The notes beneath the pieces are model-generated. The model searched no databases. It saw only the letters and a program-made list of their open reading frames with translations, and had not been told where the DNA came from. Shown here one piece after another: positions 48,168 to 48,559 of a stretch of 48,559 nucleotides of DNA; position 1 is the stretch's first letter; every line of letters starts with the position of its first letter. Made by a program: the position numbers and the translations under genes. The DNA comes from Deltaproteobacteria bacterium (GTDB lineage: Bacteria > Desulfobacterota > Desulfobacteria > Desulfobacterales > QNYZ01): positions 1 to 48,559 of the forward strand of contig QNYZ01000054.1 in NCBI GenBank assembly GCA_003973265.1. The letters are read 5' to 3'.

Positions 48168-48233
48168 GCAGCCGATCTGATGATACCATTAACAAGACGA
48201 GGTAACCGATCGCCATATCAAAGACGACGCATT

Positions 48234-48383
48234 CTACTTGGTTTCGCGATGCAATGTATGTTTTCGACAAAATCGACAGTATTTATTAAATTCAAGCTTA
48301 TCCGGCGTGGTCCGTTTATTTTTTGTGGTCGTGTAATTTCTATTCTTACACTCCGGACACATAAGGGTTACGATTACTCTCAC
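48234..48383 (-). CDS. rpmG: 50S ribosomal protein L33 (zinc form)
   Basis: 49 residues, with CPEC and CRFC zinc-binding pairs, [18 protein letters not shown] and the C-terminal HTLHRETK. The start is GTG at 48383, with AAGGAG 8 nt upstream; the only ATG in frame would remove six conserved residues. Lies between tuf and tRNA-Trp, a common order. Confidence 0.94.
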   Translation of the reverse strand: MRVIVTLMCPECKNRNYTTTKNKRTTPDKLEFNKYCRFCRKHTLHRETK

Positions 48384-48410
48384 CTGGAAAACTCCTTATA
48401 GAAGAATTAT

Positions 48411-48559
48411 CTATTCAATAACTTCACTGATCACGCCGGCGCCGACAGTACGGCCACCTTCCCGGATCGCAAACCGAAGCTCTTTCTCCATCGCGATCGG
48501 CATGATCAACTCGCCCTCTATCGTCACGTTGTCACCCGGCATGACCATCTCTACACCCT
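48411..48559 (-). CDS. tuf: elongation factor Tu, second copy (3' end only)
   Basis: The last 49 codons and TAG stop of a second EF-Tu gene; the rest lies beyond the window's right edge. All 149 bases equal positions 33247-33395 of the first copy. The sequences differ immediately after the stop codon, so identity is confined to the coding region, as expected when gene conversion keeps the two copies alike. It heads the rpmG-tRNA-Trp-secE-nusG group. Confidence 0.95.
   Translation of the reverse strand, partial: GVEMVMPGDNVTIEGELIMPIAMEKELRFAIREGGRTVGAGVISEVIE

Overview
The window looks like chromosome from an anaerobic Desulfobacterota (Desulfobacterales-like, probably sulfate-reducing) bacterium. 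This placement is an inference. It rests on gene content (a DUF4388 protein, an ADP-forming acyl-CoA synthetase, a BadF/HgdC-type activase with a 2-hydroxyacyl-CoA dehydratase/benzoyl-CoA reductase-family subunit, a TRAP transporter), on a C-terminally extended L17, and on general similarity of the ribosomal proteins. No 16S gene is present to confirm it.

Layout. (1) 1-700 is debris next to a tRNA: the truncated start of an alpha/beta hydrolase, a decayed DUF5131 (phage Gp37/Gp68-like) fragment, short TTTGGGGAC repeats, then tRNA-Ser(CGA) with its own promoter and terminator. (2) 969-3853 (+) carries mpl (murein tripeptide recycling) and a DUF4388 membrane protein. (3) 3876-5206 (-) is a lone trpD preceded by a complete trp-type attenuator: promoter, Trp-codon leader peptide, pause hairpin, antiterminator and terminator. 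(4) 5246-15132 (-) is an eight-gene catabolic operon (ACT protein, ketopantoate-reductase-like enzyme, activase, dehydratase-family subunit, ADP-forming acyl-CoA synthetase, AMP-forming acyl-CoA synthetase, thiolase, D-2-hydroxyacid dehydrogenase). It has a strong sigma70-type promoter overlapped by a 32-bp palindrome. (5) 15340-18435 (-) is a TRAP transporter (dctP-dctQ-dctM) with its own promoter and a strong hairpin after dctP. Regions 4 and 5 together look like uptake, CoA activation and degradation of an unidentified carboxylic acid. (6) 18511-48559 (-) is one continuous rif-str-S10-spc-alpha run: tuf(partial)-rpmG-tRNA-Trp-secE-nusG-rplKAJL-rpoBC-rpsLG-tuf-rpsJ ... secY-infA-rpmJ-rpsMKD-rpoA-rplQ, ending at a strong terminator. 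fusA, adk and map are absent from the places they often occupy.

The most unusual signals are these: an about 100-residue segment resembling a parvulin (PpiC/rotamase) domain embedded in RpoC; a trp attenuator, possibly with a leaderless leader peptide, on a lone trpD whose PRPP-loop motif is degenerate; a single dehydratase-family subunit paired with an activase but no partner subunit; a 16-unit, 9-bp tandem repeat inside the catabolic operon; and two tuf copies that are base-identical over the visible 149 bp, with identity stopping exactly at the stop codon.
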